Shown here in pieces: positions 36,652 to 50,162 of a DNA stretch of 64,000 nucleotides. This stretch comes from Sutcliffiella cohnii. GTDB taxonomy: Bacteria; Bacillota; Bacilli; Bacillales; Bacillaceae_I. The stretch covers positions 3,774,501-3,838,500 of the forward strand of contig NZ_CP018866.1 of NCBI RefSeq assembly GCF_002250055.1. Reading direction: 5' to 3'. Both the position numbers and the translations under genes were made by a program. The first letter of the stretch is position 1. Each line of letters opens with the position of its first letter. The notes below the pieces were generated by a model. That model did no database searches. It saw only the letters and a list, made by a program, of their open reading frames with translations, and was not told the DNA's origin.

Positions 36652-36852
36652 TTATATGACTCGGTCGATTTTATAGCTCTTTACATAAAGAGTAAGCTGT
36701 TTCTTTCTTTCGTATTTAGTTGGTTGATGACATAATGCTACGTATTCCTTTTGAGAAGTTAAGTCTGTTGAACAAGTTGGACAGATCCATCGGGAGAATT
36801 CTGAGCTGGAGTAGGATGGTTTCGTGCAGGTTGGGCAGGTTTTGGTGTACAC
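36652..36852 (-). CDS. small zinc-ribbon-like protein
   Basis: 66 residues from GTG at 36852, with AAAGGAGAG upstream. Two CPTC knuckles (about residues 6-9 and 24-27) suggest one zinc site; a further Cys is near 41. Basic C-terminus. Function unknown. Same strand as the matrix cluster, 38 bases downstream of its last gene, so possibly cotranscribed. Confidence 0.65.
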   Translation of the reverse strand: MYTKTCPTCTKPSYSSSEFSRWICPTCSTDLTSQKEYVALCHQPTKYERKKQLTLYVKSYKIDRVI

Positions 36853-36890
36853 CTTAATTTCTCTCCTTTAAAAGAAATAACTTTAAAAAT

Positions 36891-37505
36891 TTATTTATAT
36901 TGCATTTTTCGTTTTTTTCTATTACTTATTATTAATATAAATGTACCTATAGTTAAAATAATGACACCAATTAAAATAATATCTAAAATGTTTGTAGCTG
37001 TTTTAGGTAACTTTACACCATCCACAGGGCTAACTCCTCCAAGTGTACCTTCTGCATAAAACTTAAATTCTACTATAGATGCTAAACCTTGATACTCATT
37101 TCCCTTTTCATATGGAAACTCCACTTTAAATAACAATTCATCCTTTCCACCTGATACAATTTCTCTTGGATTTAACGCTTTAAAATCTTCAAGACTACCA
37201 TTAAAAATCTGTCCACTTTTATCTGAAATAGATAAAATAAGAGCATTATAAAATTTTTCAGAACCTGAAACTAAACTTGCGGACGAAAGATATTTAAAAT
37301 CTTTCGTACCGCTATTTGTTACTACTAAACTTCTTTCTGCCCAATCTCCTGGTTTCATGTTATCTAATTCAAAAAGTATTTTTTCGGGTGAAGTCCTTAT
37401 ATCTATTTCATTTTCATTAGAGTCAGCAAGAACAGAAGAAGTAGCCGATTGTATTATTAGTATTAGTAAAGCACTATACATGATAAGTTTTACTATAGCA
37501 TTCAT
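36891..37505 (-). CDS. LPXTG-type wall-anchored protein with a TasA/camelysin-like domain
   Basis: 204 residues. Signal peptide (MNAIVKLIMYSALLILIIQS, cut after VLA near 27), then a beta-rich region containing FELDNMKPGDWAERSLVVTN, the phrase shared with TasA and camelysin, then LPKTAT, a membrane helix and a KKRKMQ tail, which is a sortase sorting signal. It would be linked to peptidoglycan and could anchor or cap matrix fibres. Last gene of the tasA-tapA-sipW cluster, 30 bases after sipW. No sortase gene is in the window. Confidence 0.8.
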   Translation of the reverse strand: MNAIVKLIMYSALLILIIQSATSSVLADSNENEIDIRTSPEKILFELDNMKPGDWAERSLVVTNSGTKDFKYLSSASLVSGSEKFYNALILSISDKSGQIFNGSLEDFKALNPREIVSGGKDELLFKVEFPYEKGNEYQGLASIVEFKFYAEGTLGGVSPVDGVKLPKTATNILDIILIGVIILTIGTFILIISNRKKRKMQYK

Positions 37506-37534
37506 ACCGTTTCTCCCTTCCCTTAAGGGCTTAA

Positions 37535-38149
37535 CTAAACTTTTGGCGGTGTATCCTCAATTGGAACAGTTAGTTGTTTACTATTTTTCTCGATCTCATT
37601 TATTGCACTCTTAATTGTTAAACCAGCATAAAGTACGAGTAATATACCTGGAAGGACCATTAAAAGTAAGCTTCCATTTTTAGAATTCGCAAAGTTGATA
37701 AAATAACCAGCATATGGGATAGTGAAGCCGGTATACTGTGCAACTACATTTTCAGACAAAACAGGCGCGGAATCTTCTGCATTATTACTATCGCCTTTAG
37801 TTCGATACATTACATGTTCTCCACTAGTAACAACTTCTGTAATTCTATGAGTAATTAATTTCTCTGTATCTGCTTTAAATGTAATAATATCCCCTTTTTC
37901 AAAGCCTTTCATATCTACATCAGGCTTTACCGCAATAACGGATCCTGTTTTTATTTCTGGCTCCATTGAACCAGATAAAACAGTTTTTAATTGATAGCCT
38001 AAAACTTGTGGTTCTCCTCCAGCAGCTTTGGAGGATATTACGAGAACAGCCATTAAAATTAAAGTTGCAAATAAAGTAAATGTCACTAAACTACTAAACC
38101 ATTTTTTTATATTTTTTAGACTAAATAGGCTTTTAAGCTTATCCTTCAC
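37535..38149 (-). CDS. sipW: SipW-type signal peptidase I
   Basis: 204 residues from GTG at 38149, favoured because AAGGAG sits nine bases upstream; longer starts reach 38182 inside tapA. It has an N-terminal membrane helix (SLVTFTLFATLILMAVLVI), catalytic Ser in TVLSGSMEPEI, the ER-type His in ITHRITEV in place of Lys, the GDSNNAED block, and a C-terminal helix. SipW cleaves the signal peptides of TasA- and TapA-type proteins. It overlaps tapA. Confidence 0.9.
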   Translation of the reverse strand: MKDKLKSLFSLKNIKKWFSSLVTFTLFATLILMAVLVISSKAAGGEPQVLGYQLKTVLSGSMEPEIKTGSVIAVKPDVDMKGFEKGDIITFKADTEKLITHRITEVVTSGEHVMYRTKGDSNNAEDSAPVLSENVVAQYTGFTIPYAGYFINFANSKNGSLLLMVLPGILLVLYAGLTIKSAINEIEKNSKQLTVPIEDTPPKV

Positions 38150-39020
38150 TTGATTCATCTCCTTCATGTTCCTTTTCTTCATCTATACTCTGATTCTTAG
38201 GTTGATCTGAAGATATCTCTTCTTCAGTTTTTTCATCGTCACTTTCTTCTGGAGGTATTTCTTCACTTTTTTCTTCTTTTTCTGGCTCTGGTTCTAATTC
38301 TTCATCCATTTTTTCTTCTTTATTTTCTTCCTCTTCATTTTTTATGTCTTCATTCGGTTGTTCTTCTACTATTTCTTCCTTTTCCTCTAATGACTTATCT
38401 ATTTCATTCTCTTCTTCTTCAGCTGCTCCCTTAATATCTTTCTGTTTTTTACACTGGACTTTCACTTTTTCACTCCACACTTCTTTTCTATTAATATAGT
38501 CCTTTTCAAATCCAGGTCTTTGTAGAGCTTTGAAAACGTACCATCCTTCACTTTCAGCTTGATAAGTTAAGAGGACAGTCCCCCCTTTAGGGATCGGTTC
38601 AATCCAACCTGAAAAAATTCTATCACCATGTTTTAGTGGATTCCCATTTTCATATAATTCAGTGTAATAAATCTCATACTCTGTCGCTTTAGACATATCT
38701 AATCCATCATTTTTAACTACCACACCGATTTCTTCAGGAGGACAACTATGTACAACTTGAGTACCTCTATTAGGAAAAATAAGATCACTTCCGTCGTACC
38801 AATCTGAAGCAGTAGTGATCCTAGTGTTTGTTTGTGAAGTGTCACTGTAATAGGCTAGTGTTCCATTTGTTAAATATGATAGTGAAATAATTGATACATA
38901 ATAAATAGCAGCTAATTGTAAAATGATTAGAAACCCTTTGTTCTTTTTACCAAACTTCCTTAATCTAGAGCTCCTCATTTCAATGTTAGAACCTCCTTTA
39001 ATGCTTTTACTTTCTATCAT
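38139..39020 (-). CDS. tapA: TapA-like amyloid fibre assembly protein
   Basis: Up to 293 residues. A membrane/signal helix (FLIILQLAAIYYVSIISLSYL) is followed by LAYYSDTSQTNTRITTASDW, the TapA/camelysin-type start of the mature protein, then SCPPEEIGVVVKNDG and a TapA-like beta domain to about 195. The last 100 residues are extremely Glu-rich. It nucleates and anchors TasA fibres. The real start is unclear: AAAGGAGG at about 38998 is followed by an in-frame ATT at the ideal distance and by ATG (38978) 13 bases away; the ATG at 39020 has no ribosome site. Confidence 0.82.
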   Translation of the reverse strand: MIESKSIKGGSNIEMRSSRLRKFGKKNKGFLIILQLAAIYYVSIISLSYLTNGTLAYYSDTSQTNTRITTASDWYDGSDLIFPNRGTQVVHSCPPEEIGVVVKNDGLDMSKATEYEIYYTELYENGNPLKHGDRIFSGWIEPIPKGGTVLLTYQAESEGWYVFKALQRPGFEKDYINRKEVWSEKVKVQCKKQKDIKGAAEEEENEIDKSLEEKEEIVEEQPNEDIKNEEEENKEEKMDEELEPEPEKEEKSEEIPPEESDDEKTEEEISSDQPKNQSIDEEKEHEGDESSEG

Positions 39021-39108
39021 GAATATACAATTAGATTTATATATTTATGATAAAAAATAAATGGTGAAAGGTGAGCTAACCCCACCCTTCCCCAATCTAT
39101 CTAGTTTC

Positions 39109-39750
39109 TTATTTTATAGTTCCAGCTGTTTGGTGAGCTTCGAAGTTCCAGAAGAGAGTCAACTCAGCATCTTGGAATGTATTTTGATCTTCAGTATTAT
39201 CTACAAATTCAAACACAACAATTAAGTCATCTGAATCCCCAGCTGCAAGGCCGCCCCTTTCTCCATTTACTTCACCTAGCCACGGTAAATTTACGTATAG
39301 ATCATTTGCTACTGCATCAGGAAGACCATCTGCAGCTTTTAGTTCTGCTAAAGTAGTAGTAGTTATAACATTGTTTGGCCCTACAACGATATTACCTAGA
39401 CCATTCTTATCTACGTTTGTCATGAAATGTACGAGAATATGCTCACCTAAGTCTCCTCCTGTATACTTGTCGCCATATTCAACAGTGTAATCTGTATGAA
39501 TATCAACTCTAGAGATATCTAAAGTACCGTCATTTGAAAGTTCAAAAGCTCTTGGCATAATATCTCCTGGTTTAATGTTTTCAGCACGAATTACATACTC
39601 TGGATTAATGGATAAATCTAATGTACCCGATGCAAATGTGTTAGTTGTTGCTACTGTGTCACTAAAGTACGCATATGTACCTCCACCAATTAGTGCTAAA
39701 CCTAGTGCTGCTGAAGCTACCCCTAAACCTAATTTCTTTTTTAAACTCAT
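39109..39750 (-). CDS. tasA: TasA/camelysin (CalY)-family matrix protein
   Basis: 213 residues, ATG with AGGAGGAAA upstream. Signal peptide GVASAALGLALIGGGTYA followed by YFSDTVATTNTFASGTLDLS, the universal start of mature TasA and CalY, then ENIKPGDIMPRAFEL. At about 185 mature residues it is nearer camelysin than full TasA. Likely the major secreted fibre subunit, processed by the nearby SipW. First gene of the cluster; upstream lie several SinR-like operators. Confidence 0.9.
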   Translation of the reverse strand: MSLKKKLGLGVASAALGLALIGGGTYAYFSDTVATTNTFASGTLDLSINPEYVIRAENIKPGDIMPRAFELSNDGTLDISRVDIHTDYTVEYGDKYTGGDLGEHILVHFMTNVDKNGLGNIVVGPNNVITTTTLAELKAADGLPDAVANDLYVNLPWLGEVNGERGGLAAGDSDDLIVVFEFVDNTEDQNTFQDAELTLFWNFEAHQTAGTIK

Positions 39751-39787
39751 TCTTTTTCCTCCTATACCCCTAAGGTAAAATTTTTAA

Positions 39788-39869
39788 GTTCGTTGTTCTC
39801 TTTAACGAACCTTACAATACGAAGTATAAAACACTTTGTTCGTTATGAAAAACGCCAAATTAGTTCGTT
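39788..39869. promoter_or_regulatory. cluster of SinR-like operator motifs between tasA and sinR2
   Basis: GTTCGTT at 39788-39794, GTTCTCT at 39795-39801, AACGAAC (reverse) at 39804-39810, and GTTCGTT at 39838-39844 and 39863-39869. The known SinR target is GTTCTYT, singly or in inverted pairs, so this looks like an operator array in the shared upstream region of tasA and the second sinR. A TATACT-like -10 for tasA lies among them. Confidence 0.65.
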
Positions 39870-39998
39870 TTTTCGCAATTGAGAACATTTTTAGGACTTT
39901 TTCATTAGTTTTCTCTCATTTACTTAGTTTTTTGTTTTTTATAATGAATTAACTGTACGATATAATGAACAAAAAGATATATAGTTAGGACGATGTGT

Positions 39999-40352
39999 AT
40001 GATTGGTGACGAGATAAAGAAACTTCGTAATAATAATGGACTTAGTTTAAGTGAATTAGCGGAAAAATCAGGTGTTTCAAAGTCTTACTTGAGTCAATTA
40101 GAACGAAATTTGCAAGTAAACCCTTCTCTTCAATTGTTAAGTAAAATTGCGACATCATTAGATACCGATATAGAAGAATTACTTAATAAAAAGAAAAAGG
40201 TAAGTGGGCCAAAAATTACGCTAGATGCTGAATGGCGACGGCTTTTATACAAAGCGATTTCTGAGGGGATGACAAAAGAAGATTTTGTACAGTTTCGTGA
40301 TTACCTTCATTTTAAGAAATGGCAAGAAACGAAAAGAATTAAGGGGGAATAA
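39999..40352 (+). CDS. SinR paralogue (SlrR/SinR-type regulator)
   Basis: 117 residues from ATG at 39999 (AGGA eight bases upstream; another ATG two codons earlier). The N-terminal helix-turn-helix LSELAEKSGVSKSYLSQLER is very like SinR. The C-terminal DAEWRRLLYKAISEGMTKEDF is a SinI-binding-type segment. TATAAT lies at 39961-39966. It may act with, or antagonise, the first SinR, as SlrR does in B. subtilis. Divergent from tasA, sharing the operator region. Confidence 0.85.
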   Translation: MIGDEIKKLRNNNGLSLSELAEKSGVSKSYLSQLERNLQVNPSLQLLSKIATSLDTDIEELLNKKKKVSGPKITLDAEWRRLLYKAISEGMTKEDFVQFRDYLHFKKWQETKRIKGE

Positions 40353-40354
40353 CT

Positions 40355-40477
40355 GTGGACCTAGAATATGAATTAGATTGTGACTGGATTCAAATGATTC
40401 TTGAAGCCAAAGAAATGGGGATGACGATGGAAGAAATAAGTGAGGCATTTAAGGAGCTTAGTAAGAATGTTGAATAG
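40355..40477 (+). CDS. second SinI-like anti-repressor
   Basis: 40 residues from GTG at 40355 with AAGGGGG seven bases upstream, three bases after the sinR paralogue stop. DCDWIQMILEAKEMG followed by MTMEEISEAFKEL is the SinI pattern and pairs with the C-terminus of its neighbour. Regulator and anti-repressor are cotranscribed here, in the reverse order to the first pair. Confidence 0.82.
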   Translation: MDLEYELDCDWIQMILEAKEMGMTMEEISEAFKELSKNVE

Positions 40478-40574
40478 GAAAATTAGGGGGCCAAAGCGGT
40501 CTCTCTTTTTTTTACATTTTCTTTCCAACTATAATCTAGTAAAATGGAGATATTACAAATATTGAGGTATTAAC

Positions 40575-41795
40575 ATGAAGAATCAAACCCATTTACCAAA
40601 TAAAAAAATATATTGGATTATTGCGATTGCTAGTATCGTCTTAATGACGTTAGGTTCGTTCATTGAACTGTGGGAAAATGGGCCAACAGCCACATTTATT
40701 ACGCACCTATTAATTGTAGTAGTCATTTCCATACTATTAATTATTTATCCTAAAAAGAAAAATATCTTCACTAAATATGCATTGAACATTGCAATGCCCA
40801 TTTATTTTTACGCAATGTTCATTTTCTATCCATTCACTTTATCACCACTCCTTATCATTTGCTTTATTCCAGGGATAGCGATATTGTTCTACAATCAAAG
40901 GCTATTTTATTTTTCGTTAATTAGTAATGTTGTAATAGTACTTTCTTTTATGCTTTATGTCTTTTTAGTAGATCAAGGAGCTGGTTTTCCTATATTTTAT
41001 AAAGACTTACACGGTTATGCGATCAATTTTTTAGCATGCCAAGTTATGCTTTATTTTATTTTTGCACTCATTAAGAAAAAAATTGAAGAGCAAAAGCAGT
41101 ATTATCAGCAAATCCAAGAGGATGAACGATTAAAGACAACAGGACAATTGGCTGCAGCAGTTGCACATGAAATTCGCAATCCGATTACAGTAGTGAAAGG
41201 ATTTATCCAATTACATGAAACAGATAAGCAATTACCTGACCATATAAAGAAGCATTATAAATTAATGATGGACGAGCTGTATACAGCTGAAACGGTTATT
41301 TCAGACTTTTTATCTCTCGCAAAGCCTGAGGTTAGTGAAGTTGAAACAGTTGAAGTTAAACCAGCTCTTTATAATGTAATGGATTTGCTAAATACGTACG
41401 CTCACATTGATACAATCCAAATAGAATTAGACATTGAAGATTATTATTCGATTCAATGTACTTTAATGGAATTTAAGCAGCTATTCGTCAATTTATTGAA
41501 AAACGCGGTGGAAGCTTCCAAGCATGGGGGAACAGTGCGAGTAAAGGTTAGAAAAGTTAATGATAGGGTTCAAATTGACATTGTCGATCAAGGGGTTGGG
41601 ATGACGAAGGAACAATTAAAAAGAATCGGCACTCCCTTCTATTCTTTAAAGGCAAAAGGGACTGGACTTGGGTTAATGATTTGCTTTAATATTGTCCAGA
41701 AATATAATGGAACGATTAACTTTTTTAGCGAGGAAGGAAAAGGGACTAACGTTACGGTCGCATTTCCGTTAATTAAAAAAACCACTTCTCGGTAA
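40575..41795 (+). CDS. membrane sensor histidine kinase, KinB-like
   Basis: 406 residues. Residues about 12-180 contain five or six membrane helices and almost no extracytoplasmic loop, as in KinB. Then the dimerisation/phospho-acceptor helix with AAAVAHEIRNPITVVKGF (His about 194), the N box NLLKNAVEAS, G1 DQGVGMTKEQ and G2 KGTGLGLMIC. Kinases of this type feed phosphate to Spo0F and Spo0A. Lying beside the matrix genes it may supply the Spo0A~P acting on sinI; this is inferred from position. No response regulator gene nearby. Confidence 0.88.
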   Translation: MKNQTHLPNKKIYWIIAIASIVLMTLGSFIELWENGPTATFITHLLIVVVISILLIIYPKKKNIFTKYALNIAMPIYFYAMFIFYPFTLSPLLIICFIPGIAILFYNQRLFYFSLISNVVIVLSFMLYVFLVDQGAGFPIFYKDLHGYAINFLACQVMLYFIFALIKKKIEEQKQYYQQIQEDERLKTTGQLAAAVAHEIRNPITVVKGFIQLHETDKQLPDHIKKHYKLMMDELYTAETVISDFLSLAKPEVSEVETVEVKPALYNVMDLLNTYAHIDTIQIELDIEDYYSIQCTLMEFKQLFVNLLKNAVEASKHGGTVRVKVRKVNDRVQIDIVDQGVGMTKEQLKRIGTPFYSLKAKGTGLGLMICFNIVQKYNGTINFFSEEGKGTNVTVAFPLIKKTTSR

Positions 41796-41812
41796 TGGGA
41801 AGTGGTTTTACT
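41780..41812. terminator. terminator shared by the kinase and secG
   Basis: AAAACCACTTC and GAAGTGGTTTT form a perfect stem between the two converging genes. Confidence 0.8.
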
Positions 41813-41818
41813 GTTGTT

Positions 41819-42049
41819 TTATGCAAAATAAGCGATTGCTAAAGTTAGTAAGAAAAATAGTACAGCTAATACGATCGTTGCACGATGTAAAACTAAATCA
41901 AGACCGCGCGCTTTTTGTTTACCAAATAATGTTTCTGCTCCACCAGCGATTGCACCAGATAGACCAGCACTTTTTCCTGATTGAAGTAAAACAACGACTA
42001 CAAGTGCTAAAGAAGTAATAATAAGTAAAATAGTTAAGAAAATTTGCAT
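41819..42049 (-). CDS. secG: protein translocase subunit SecG
   Basis: 76 residues from ATG at 42049 (GGAGGT upstream). Two membrane helices flank the conserved cytoplasmic loop [21 protein letters not shown]. SecG assists SecYE and SecA in protein export. In B. subtilis secG is followed directly by est (yvaK) and rnr; here about 6 kb of matrix genes separates them. Confidence 0.93.
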   Translation of the reverse strand: MQIFLTILLIITSLALVVVVLLQSGKSAGLSGAIAGGAETLFGKQKARGLDLVLHRATIVLAVLFFLLTLAIAYFA

Positions 42050-42239
42050 GTGACTACGACACCTCCATCGAACGTTCATAAGTAAACTTACAATAAATGT
42101 ACCACAAAATGTTAGTGTGGACAAGAGGGAGAAAATGCGAAAAGGTCAGGAATTTCTTCATTTGGAATAGTGCACTTTGCGTTTACTGTTAGTTTTTTGT
42201 GCTAGTCGTGAGCCTTATTAAGTAATTTGAATCATTTTT

Positions 42240-42625
42240 TTGGCCAAGCTAACTCGCTTTTGTGCCAACTGAACTCACTTTTCGGCCAACCGAACTCACT
42301 TTTGCGCCAACCGAACTCACTTTTGCGCCAACTGGACTCACTTTTCGGCCAACCGGACTCACTTTTCGGCCAACCGAACTCACTTTTCGGCCAACTGAGC
42401 TTCTTTTTACGCCAACTAGAAACACTTTTCGGCCAACTGAGCTTCTTTTTACGCCAACCGGTAACACTTTTCGGCCAACTGAGCTTCTTTTTACGCCAAC
42501 CGGTAACACTTTTCGGCCAATTGAGCATCTTTTTACGCCAACCGGTAACACTTTTCGGCCAATTGAGCATCTTTTTACGCCAACCGGTAACACTTTTCGG
42601 CCAGCAGGCCCATTGTTCACGCCAC
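42240..42625. repeat. 21-bp minisatellite between eno and secG
   Basis: About 18 tandem 21-bp units of the form CGGCCAACCGAACTCACTTTT with variants. Towards 42625 they become a 42-bp two-unit pattern (GGCCAACTGAGCTTC alternating with CGCCAACCGGTAACAC). As 21 is a multiple of three, several frames stay open on both strands, giving seven-residue repeats such as LFGQPNS, but no start or ribosome site supports translation. Confidence 0.92.
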
Positions 42626-42636
42626 CCAATATAAAA

Positions 42637-42664
42637 GGGCCTGACCCCTAATAGGTCAGACCCT
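42637..42664 (-). terminator. terminator of the glycolytic operon after eno
   Basis: GGGCCTGACC and GGTCAGACCC form the stem, with TTTTAT following on the minus strand. Confidence 0.85.
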
Positions 42665-42672
42665 CATTCACT

Positions 42673-44132
<1,460 letters not shown>

Positions 44133-44168
44133 AAAAAGTAATGCACTTCTCAGCGCTATACTCTTATA

Positions 44169-46464
<2,296 letters not shown>

Positions 46465-46612
46465 TCATTCCTTTCAATGCTTATTATTTTCACCCTGTCA
46501 TTATTAGCGTGTCACTCGTTTGTATGTATATCCCGAACGCCGCTTTGCCATGGACCCGTTCCACTCACAAAAACGAAGTAACTTCACTTCATAACATTAA
46601 AGGGTAAGAATC

Positions 46613-47800
46613 TTACTTATCGTTTAAAGCTACTACTCCTGGTAGGGCTTTACCTTCCATAAATTCTAAGGAAGCTCCTCCACCTGTAGAGATGTGGCTC
46701 ATTTTATCTGCAAGATTGAACTTTTCTACTGCAGCTGCGGAGTCTCCTCCACCGATTACAGAGTATGTATCTTGAGATTGTGCTAGTGCTTCTGCTACTG
46801 ATTTTGTTCCGTTTGCGAAAGTATCTAATTCGAATACTCCCATCGGTCCGTTCCAAATAACTAGTTTAGAGTTTTTAATAACTTCTGCATAAATCTCGCT
46901 AGATTTTGGACCACAGTCTAAACCTTCCCAATCGCTAGGAATTTGATCAATTGGAACAATTTTTGTATTAGCATCGTTAGAGAAATCATCAGCTACTAAA
47001 ACGTCAACTGGCATGTAGAAGTTTACGTCGTTTTTCTTCGCTTTTTCCATGAACGATTTTGCTAAATCTATTTTATCTTCTTCTAGAAGAGATTTCCCAA
47101 CATCGTGTCCTTGCGCTTTAATGAAAGTGTAAGCAAGTCCTCCACCGATAATTAGGTTATCTACTTTATCCAGTAGGTTATCAATAACACCGATTTTGTC
47201 TTTAACTTTTGCACCACCGATAATTGCAGTGAATGGACGGTCAGGATGTGATAAAGCTTTACCTAGTACGTCTAATTCTTTTTCCATTAATAGACCGGAA
47301 ACTGCAACAGGTACGTGATGTGCAATACCTTCTGTAGAAGCATGAGCACGGTGAGCTGCACCAAATGCATCATTTACGTAAACATCTGCAAGCTCTGCAA
47401 ATTGTTTTGCTAGTTCTGAATCGTTTTTCTCTTCACCAGGGTAGAAGCGTACATTTTCTAATACAAGTACGTCACCTTCCGCTAGAGCGTCTACTTGTGC
47501 TTTCACAGCTTCTCCATACGCTTCGTTAGCTACTGCTACGTCACGACCTAAAAGCTCTTGAAGACGGCGGGCTACTGGTGCTAAGCGAAGTTCTTCTACA
47601 ACTTCCCCTTTTGGACGTCCTAGATGACTTGCTAAAATAACTTTTGCACCATTTTCAACTAAATGTTGAATCGTCGGGATTGCTGCACGAATACGAGTCT
47701 CGTCGCCAACTACACCATCTTTCATCGGTACGTTAAAGTCTACACGACAAAAGACTCTTTTACCTTTTACATCAATATCGCGAATACTTTTCTTGTTCAT
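46613..47800 (-). CDS. pgk: phosphoglycerate kinase
   Basis: 395 residues. N-terminal substrate site [30 protein letters not shown], hinge [13 protein letters not shown], and the nucleotide loop [15 protein letters not shown]. Makes ATP from 1,3-bisphosphoglycerate. AGGAGG upstream of the ATG. Separated from gapA by an intrinsic terminator. Confidence 0.98.
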   Translation of the reverse strand: MNKKSIRDIDVKGKRVFCRVDFNVPMKDGVVGDETRIRAAIPTIQHLVENGAKVILASHLGRPKGEVVEELRLAPVARRLQELLGRDVAVANEAYGEAVKAQVDALAEGDVLVLENVRFYPGEEKNDSELAKQFAELADVYVNDAFGAAHRAHASTEGIAHHVPVAVSGLLMEKELDVLGKALSHPDRPFTAIIGGAKVKDKIGVIDNLLDKVDNLIIGGGLAYTFIKAQGHDVGKSLLEEDKIDLAKSFMEKAKKNDVNFYMPVDVLVADDFSNDANTKIVPIDQIPSDWEGLDCGPKSSEIYAEVIKNSKLVIWNGPMGVFELDTFANGTKSVAEALAQSQDTYSVIGGGDSAAAVEKFNLADKMSHISTGGGASLEFMEGKALPGVVALNDK

Positions 47801-47855
47801 GAAAAAGGCCTCCTTTTATTGAAAATACAACGTCTATCCATCACTACATGGAAAA

Positions 47856-47885
47856 AAGGGGGAGGGATATATTCCCTTCCCCCTT
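47856..47885 (-). terminator. terminator between gapA and pgk
   Basis: AAGGGGGAGGGATAT and ATTCCCTTCCCCCTT form a long stem, followed by TTTTTT on the minus strand. It would give a separate, more abundant cggR-gapA message, as known in B. subtilis. Confidence 0.8.
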
Positions 47886-47941
47886 AACCACTCTTAATTA
47901 TATATAAAGTGTATAGCAAATCACAATTGAATTGTGAAATA

Positions 47942-48961
<1,020 letters not shown>

Positions 48962-49031
48962 TTAGAATACTAAGAATTTTTTTATATAGTAGGTCTGTTT
49001 CAATATTTGTTAGTTGGACAAATACTAAAAC

Positions 49032-49066
49032 GTTCCCTAATTAAGGGAGAGTCTCCCTAATTAGCT
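49032..49066 (-). promoter_or_regulatory. stem-loop at the cggR/gapA junction
   Basis: AATTAGGGAGA and CTCTCCCTTAATT fold into a hairpin at the very end of cggR. In B. subtilis the cggR-gapA message is cut here and a stem-loop protects the gapA part; the same role is inferred. Confidence 0.55.
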
Positions 49067-50069
49067 CTTTTGCTGCACCTTCATCTGTAATAAGGATGGT
49101 ATGTGGTGCTTGTTTTAAATAAGCTCGAATGGCATTCGCTTTCGAAGCTCCTCCAGCGACCGCAATAACAGTTTCTATTTTTTCCAAATCTGCTAATTGC
49201 ATTCCTACTGTTTGTACTCGATGGACTACTTCTCCATCACTATTGAAATAATAACCGAATGCTTCTGCAACAGCCTTGCATTGTTCGATCTTTTTCATAT
49301 TTTCAGGAGCTGTTTTTCGGCGCATCGCCATCATTTTAGCGTCCCCAATACTATGAACAACCATACTACTATTTTTAATGAGTGCAAGCACTTCTTTAAT
49401 AGATGGTTCCGCAATCATTGACTGATAAGCATCGTTACTTAATTCATCTGGTGTGTGAAGTAATCGGTACTGGCCTTTCGTTTTTTCGGCCATTGCTGCA
49501 CAAATCGTATTAGCTTGATTTTGTACATTTTCGCCTAGCCCACCACGAGCTGGAACGAATAAAAGGTTTCGGTTTTTAGATTCAGGCGCCATCATTTCTG
49601 CAACTGCAGAAATCGTCGTACCTCCAGTTACCGCGATAATATTTTCTTCTTTTAAATAACGGTTCATACTGGCTACACACGCTCGACCCATCTCGTTTTT
49701 TACCCACGGGGAAGTATCACTATTTCCGGGTACGATGACAACTTGTCGAAGTTGTAGTTGGTTTTTAATTCCCTCTTCTAACACCTTTAAACCAGATACT
49801 TCTTTCATAAATTCTTCTAACTGCCTCATTAATATGGTACCTTCTTGCGTAAGTGTCATACCTGAAGTGCTTATGTTGAGTAAATCTTGTTTTTTCAAAA
49901 AATCTACTTCACTACGCAAAACACGCTCACTTAGTCCAAGGTTTGTAGAAAGTGATCTTCTACCAATGGGCTGCATTAATCGTATGTACCGAAGAATTTC
50001 GTATCTTTTCTGCATAACAGATAGAAGATCCGGTAATAATTTTTGTTGAATCTCTACAATATTTCTCAT
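49041..50069 (-). CDS. cggR: central glycolytic genes regulator CggR
   Basis: 342 residues from ATG at 50069 (AAGGGGAAGC upstream; a TTG codon precedes it). N-terminal winged helix (IGRRSLSTNLGLSERVLRSE), then a SorC/DeoR-type sugar-phosphate-binding domain with VTGGTTISAVAEM and VAGGASKANAIRAYL. Represses the gapA operon unless fructose-1,6-bisphosphate is bound. Its operator is just upstream. Confidence 0.96.
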   Translation of the reverse strand: MRNIVEIQQKLLPDLLSVMQKRYEILRYIRLMQPIGRRSLSTNLGLSERVLRSEVDFLKKQDLLNISTSGMTLTQEGTILMRQLEEFMKEVSGLKVLEEGIKNQLQLRQVVIVPGNSDTSPWVKNEMGRACVASMNRYLKEENIIAVTGGTTISAVAEMMAPESKNRNLLFVPARGGLGENVQNQANTICAAMAEKTKGQYRLLHTPDELSNDAYQSMIAEPSIKEVLALIKNSSMVVHSIGDAKMMAMRRKTAPENMKKIEQCKAVAEAFGYYFNSDGEVVHRVQTVGMQLADLEKIETVIAVAGGASKANAIRAYLKQAPHTILITDEGAAKELIRETLP

Positions 50070-50104
50070 CAATAGCTTCCCCTTTTAGGTGTCGTTTTCC
50101 AATA

Positions 50105-50141
50105 GGGACTCATTTCGTCCCTGTGTGACATATTATGTCCC
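50105..50141 (-). promoter_or_regulatory. CggR operator
   Basis: On the minus strand GGGACATAATATGTC, five bases, then GGGACGAAATGAGTCCC: two direct GGGAC...GTC half-units as in the B. subtilis CggR operator, between the promoter and cggR. Confidence 0.88.
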
Positions 50142-50162
50142 ACCAGTTGTAAAAAAAAACAC

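Noticed and set aside
42227..42651. Several open frames of 110-135 codons on both strands over the eno-secG repeat
   Set aside because: They are open only because the repeat unit is 21 bp; none has a ribosome site or a sensible start, and their products are simple heptapeptide repeats.
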